Assembly (NCBI GenBank): GCA_964486685.1
Contig: CAZAOE010000035.1
Span: 1-6,022, forward strand
Origin: JAIOTH01 sp964486685
GTDB lineage: Bacteria > Patescibacteriota > Patescibacteriia > UBA1558 > S5-K13
Reading direction: 5' to 3'
DNA: 6,022 bases
Part shown: one piece after another, positions 4,213 to 6,022 of the stretch
Numbering within the stretch: the first letter of the stretch is position 1
Layout of the letters: every line of letters begins with the position of its first letter
Position numbers and translations under genes: made by a program
Notes under the pieces: model-generated
Database searches by the model: none
The model's input: only the letters and a program-made list of their open reading frames with translations
Told to the model about the DNA's origin: nothing

Positions 4213-5541
4213 TTAAAATGTCGCTAAAACATCTAAATAACCTTTAAATAATTCTATTTCCTTATTCTCTTGTACATCAAAGGCCTTTAGAATCCAATTA
4301 TCAAAGATTTCCACTCTTTCTTGAAAAATGAGATATTTTCCACTTTCAGAAAAACCCTCAAGAAATAATCTAAAGTCAGTACCCCTAAAGTTATCCATGT
4401 CTGTTAATTGCTTGTTATATATTTGAGAAACTTGATCGTTATCCAAATCAATAACAAAAATTCCTCTTATATCAAACTCTCTATGGGATATACTATCTAA
4501 AGCTATCTTTTTCTCATCTTTTGACCAAGTAATTTGATGGGGGCTTAAATCTAAAAAAGAAGATAAATCTATCTTTTTTATAGGATTAGCAAAATCATCA
4601 GTACTATATAACCATAATATTTTTTTATAATTACCATTAATAATATCATCATAACGGGGTTCAAATACAGCAAATTTATTTAAATTTGGACTAAAAGAAA
4701 TTATACTTGTATTGGAATTAAAAATATTTAAATTCAAAAATTGAGTTTTCTCTTGGTCGTTTAAATCAAAAGCAAAAAGGTATCTTGTGGTGGCATCAAG
4801 GTATCTTGTGTATCCTGCGGCATCAAGGTATGTTGTGGCATCAAATATATGCCCATATAAAATATTCTTTTCAGAATCAAAAATACAATTCATTAGATTA
4901 AAAATACGATGGTCTAAGCTTATTGATTTTTTATCAGAAAATCTTTTTGAAAAAATATTAAAAATTAAATTCTTAATATCAGTAATAGTGCATTCTTTTT
5001 TCAAAAAATCGCAAAAATAGTTTTCTTCCCTTAAAAGAGGGTATATGCTCCTTGGATTGTCTGGATTATACTGACCCCATTTTACAGAATCTAAAATTTC
5101 AAGACTAAAAAAAGCGCTTTTCCTGTCTTTAGAAAAAGCCAAAATGTTAAGTATTTTTACTTCCTTTTCAGTGTCTTCTGCATCTATACCTGAAAAACTT
5201 TCCTTAGAAAGATAATCTTCAAGATAATCTCTTATTCCAACTAGACTTTCTGCTAATAATCCATATTTATTGAAAACATTACTATTACTATCTGAAATAT
5301 TATTATTTACTAATAATTTTCCTGTGGGAATATCCATTAATCCATAATAAGATAGGCCTGAATTGTTATATCCCATAACAACTATTTTTTCATCCTCAGA
5401 ACCATTTAGCTTTTTTGGTCTATTAAGGAGAGGATCCAAAAGAATATCTTTTTGAGATTTAAATAATATATTAAAAATAATGAGCAAGAAAAAAATTAAA
5501 CAAACAAAAATTATTAAATAAATCCTTTTATTTTTGTTCAT
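4213..5541 (-). CDS. Membrane-anchored beta-propeller-like protein of unknown function
   Basis: The product has 442 residues. Residues 7-27 are a hydrophobic helix after MNKNKR, so it is a signal anchor with the body outside the membrane. The body has recurring strand-turn motifs of the TolB/WD40-like type: LAFSKDRKSAFFSLE (134-148), CIFDSEKNILYGHIF (219-233), ISFSPNLNKFAVFEP (281-295), ITWSKDEKKIALDS (337-350) and GFSESGKYLIFQER (396-409). Each is followed by a strand such as RYLFAFDLND, ILWLYSTDD or IFVIDLDND. That suggests five or more blades, but blade count and function are inference. No catalytic motif is seen; Cys178 and Cys184 could pair. An in-frame repeat expansion lies at residues 234-254. 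No strong Shine-Dalgarno precedes the ATG, and an extended -10 promoter lies about 70 nt upstream. No clear terminator follows the stop. It converges with the surface-protein gene. Confidence 0.85.
   Translation of the reverse strand: MNKNKRIYLIIFVCLIFFLLIIFNILFKSQKDILLDPLLNRPKKLNGSEDEKIVVMGYNNSGLSYYGLMDIPTGKLLVNNNISDSNSNVFNKYGLLAESLVGIRDYLEDYLSKESFSGIDAEDTEKEVKILNILAFSKDRKSAFFSLEILDSVKWGQYNPDNPRSIYPLLREENYFCDFLKKECTITDIKNLIFNIFSKRFSDKKSISLDHRIFNLMNCIFDSEKNILYGHIFDATTYLDAAGYTRYLDATTRYLFAFDLNDQEKTQFLNLNIFNSNTSIISFSPNLNKFAVFEPRYDDIINGNYKKILWLYSTDDFANPIKKIDLSSFLDLSPHQITWSKDEKKIALDSISHREFDIRGIFVIDLDNDQVSQIYNKQLTDMDNFRGTDFRLFLEGFSESGKYLIFQERVEIFDNWILKAFDVQENKEIELFKGYLDVLATF
4777..4842 (-). repeat. 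Three imperfect in-frame tandem units inside the propeller gene
   Basis: Units of 21, 27 and 18 nt (4777-4797, 4798-4824, 4825-4842) each begin AAGGTATSTTGTG on the plus strand and end GCATC. All are multiples of three, so the frame is kept. The protein reads DATTYL, DAAGYTRYL, DATTRYL at residues 234-254, probably a surface loop lengthened by replication slippage. The units are richer in G and C than the surrounding gene. Confidence 0.75.
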
Positions 5542-5610
5542 AATCTTTTAAATTTTATTAAATTTTTAATTTTTTCTTTCATAGATTTTTATTTTAAATA
5601 CTCATTTATA

Positions 5611-5619
5611 ATTATATCA
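5611..5619 (-). promoter_or_regulatory. Extended -10 promoter of the propeller gene
   Basis: Minus-strand TGATATAAT is a perfect -10 with the extended TGN motif. No good -35 box is found 16-18 bp upstream, as is usual for extended -10 promoters. The predicted start near 5604 leaves a leader of about 60 nt before the ATG at 5541. Confidence 0.5.
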
Positions 5620-5648
5620 CAAGTTCTAACATTATTAATTACCAACTA

Positions 5649-5675
5649 AAAAAGCCTTTTAAATAAAGGCTTTTT
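5649..5675 (-). terminator. Terminator of tRNA-His (symmetrical, could act both ways)
   Basis: An 11-bp stem (AAAAAGCCTTT / AAAGGCTTTTT) with a 5-nt loop begins 9 nt after the tRNA-His 3' end on the minus strand and ends in a U-run. It separates the tRNA from the propeller gene promoter at 5611. Confidence 0.85.
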
Positions 5676-5684
5676 AAATTAGCA

Positions 5685-5760
5685 GGGTGAGCGAGGAGAT
5701 TTGAACTCCCAACCACTTCGGCCACAGCGAAGTGCTCTACCAAATTGAGCTACGCCCACC
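5685..5760 (-). tRNA. tRNA-His (GTG anticodon)
   Basis: The minus strand folds into a full cloverleaf. The extra 5' G at position -1 (5760) pairs with discriminator C73 (5685), the hallmark of tRNA-His. The acceptor GTGGGCG pairs with CGCTCAC (one G-U), followed by T8 A9 and D stem GCTC/GAGC. The anticodon stem CTTCG/CGAAG encloses loop CTGTGGC, giving anticodon GTG. The T arm GGGAG/CTCCT carries TTCAAAT. The 3' CCA is not encoded (TGCT follows). Confidence 0.95.
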
Positions 5761-5774
5761 ATCGTTTCAATTTT

Positions 5775-5803
5775 ATTATAAATCAAAAAAACTTTTATTT
5801 CAA
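5775..5803 (-). promoter_or_regulatory. Promoter of tRNA-His
   Basis: On the minus strand there is -35 TTGAAA (5798-5803), a 17-bp spacer and perfect -10 TATAAT (5775-5780). Transcription would start about 8 nt before the mature tRNA 5' end. Confidence 0.75.
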
Positions 5804-5812
5804 GTAAAGATA

Positions 5813-5821
5813 TGCTAGAAT
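5813..5821 (+). promoter_or_regulatory. Extended -10 promoter of the tRNA-Arg/tRNA-Pro pair
   Basis: TGCTAGAAT combines the extended TGN motif with TAGAAT, five of six matches to TATAAT. The -35 region is weak. It is back to back with the tRNA-His promoter, and the predicted start lies about 30 nt before tRNA-Arg. Confidence 0.4.
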
Positions 5822-5859
5822 AAAAACTAACCTTTCTTGAGTTTAATAAAGGAGACAAT

Positions 5860-5931
5860 CTCCCTGTAGCTCAATGGATAGAGTGGCGGCCTTCTAAGCC
5901 GTTGATGGAGGTTCGACTCCTCCCGGGGAGA
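5860..5931 (+). tRNA. tRNA-Arg (TCT anticodon)
   Basis: The cloverleaf has acceptor CTCCCTG/CGGGGAG (one G-U), T8 A9 and D stem GCTC/GAGT. The anticodon stem GCGGC/GCCGT encloses loop CTTCTAA, giving anticodon TCT, which reads AGA/AGG. The T arm GGAGG/CCTCC carries TTCGACT. The discriminator is A73 at 5931. CCA is not encoded (CACA follows). The 14-nt gap to tRNA-Pro suggests one transcript. Just upstream GGAGA (5851-5855) can pair with TCTCC (5859-5863), which includes the first acceptor bases. Confidence 0.95.
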
Positions 5932-5945
5932 CACAAAAAATATAT

Positions 5946-6019
5946 CGGGGGATAGTGTAATGGTAGCACGAGTCTTTTGGGAAGATTTAGTCCGGGTTCA
6001 AGTCCCGGTTCCCCGACCA
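5946..6019 (+). tRNA. tRNA-Pro (TGG anticodon) with encoded CCA
   Basis: The cloverleaf has acceptor CGGGGGA/TTCCCCG (C1-G72 as in bacterial tRNA-Pro), T8 A9 and D stem GTGT/GCAC. The anticodon stem AGTCT/AGATT encloses loop TTTGGGA, giving anticodon TGG with G37. The T arm CCGGG/CCCGG carries TTCAAGT. The discriminator A73 is at 6016 and CCA is encoded at 6017-6019, unlike the other two tRNAs here. It is probably cotranscribed with tRNA-Arg. Confidence 0.94.
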
Positions 6020-6022
6020 AAT

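Noticed and set aside
4787..5020. 77-codon plus-strand frame inside the propeller gene
   Set aside because: It is antisense to a well-supported gene, has no ribosome binding site, and arises partly from the tandem repeat.
5946..6019. Reading the last tRNA as tRNA-Gln (TTG)
   Set aside because: Only the stem AGTCT/AGATT gives a seven-base loop, which places TGG at positions 34-36. C1-G72 and G37 also fit proline.

Overview
This 6.0-kb window is AT-rich bacterial DNA. It carries small secreted or membrane-anchored proteins, consensus sigma-70-type promoters (TTGACA/TATAAT, 16-17 bp spacers) and three tRNA genes. Two things resemble what I know of Candidate Phyla Radiation bacteria (Patescibacteria, Parcubacteria-like): the membrane-anchored CAP-domain protein, and a modular surface protein with a Thr-rich linker, Ig-like, PKD and DUF11 domains, a C-terminal membrane helix and a short basic tail. 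That placement is inference from gene style, not from a marker gene. Every complete gene ends in TAA and none has an internal TGA, so the genetic code cannot be decided here.

Layout. 1-568 (minus): the first 189 residues of a CAP/SCP-domain protein that continues beyond the left edge, with its own strong promoter. 647-1428 (minus): a two-gene operon encoding a 44-residue membrane peptide and a 144-residue Cys-rich lipoprotein, running from a consensus promoter to a hairpin terminator. 1453-3910 (plus, divergent from that operon): a large surface protein of about 786 residues, split into two reading frames by a 2-nt shortfall in a CT repeat, followed by a strong terminator. 3868-4212: a gap between convergent genes that is not empty. 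It holds a consensus promoter on the minus strand firing directly into a 58-nt self-complementary hairpin with a U-tract (candidate small RNA), plus a short start-less reading frame that may be a gene remnant. 4213-5541 (minus): a 442-residue membrane-anchored protein with beta-propeller-like repeats and a small in-frame repeat expansion. 5649-6019: tRNA-His on the minus strand, divergent from a tRNA-Arg/tRNA-Pro pair on the plus strand.

All protein genes appear to act at the cell envelope: CAP protein, lipoprotein, small membrane peptide, multidomain surface protein and propeller protein. No enzyme of central metabolism, transposase, integrase or defence gene is recognisable. The most interesting points are the CT-tract frameshift (phase variation, slippage or sequence error) and the candidate minus-strand hairpin RNA.
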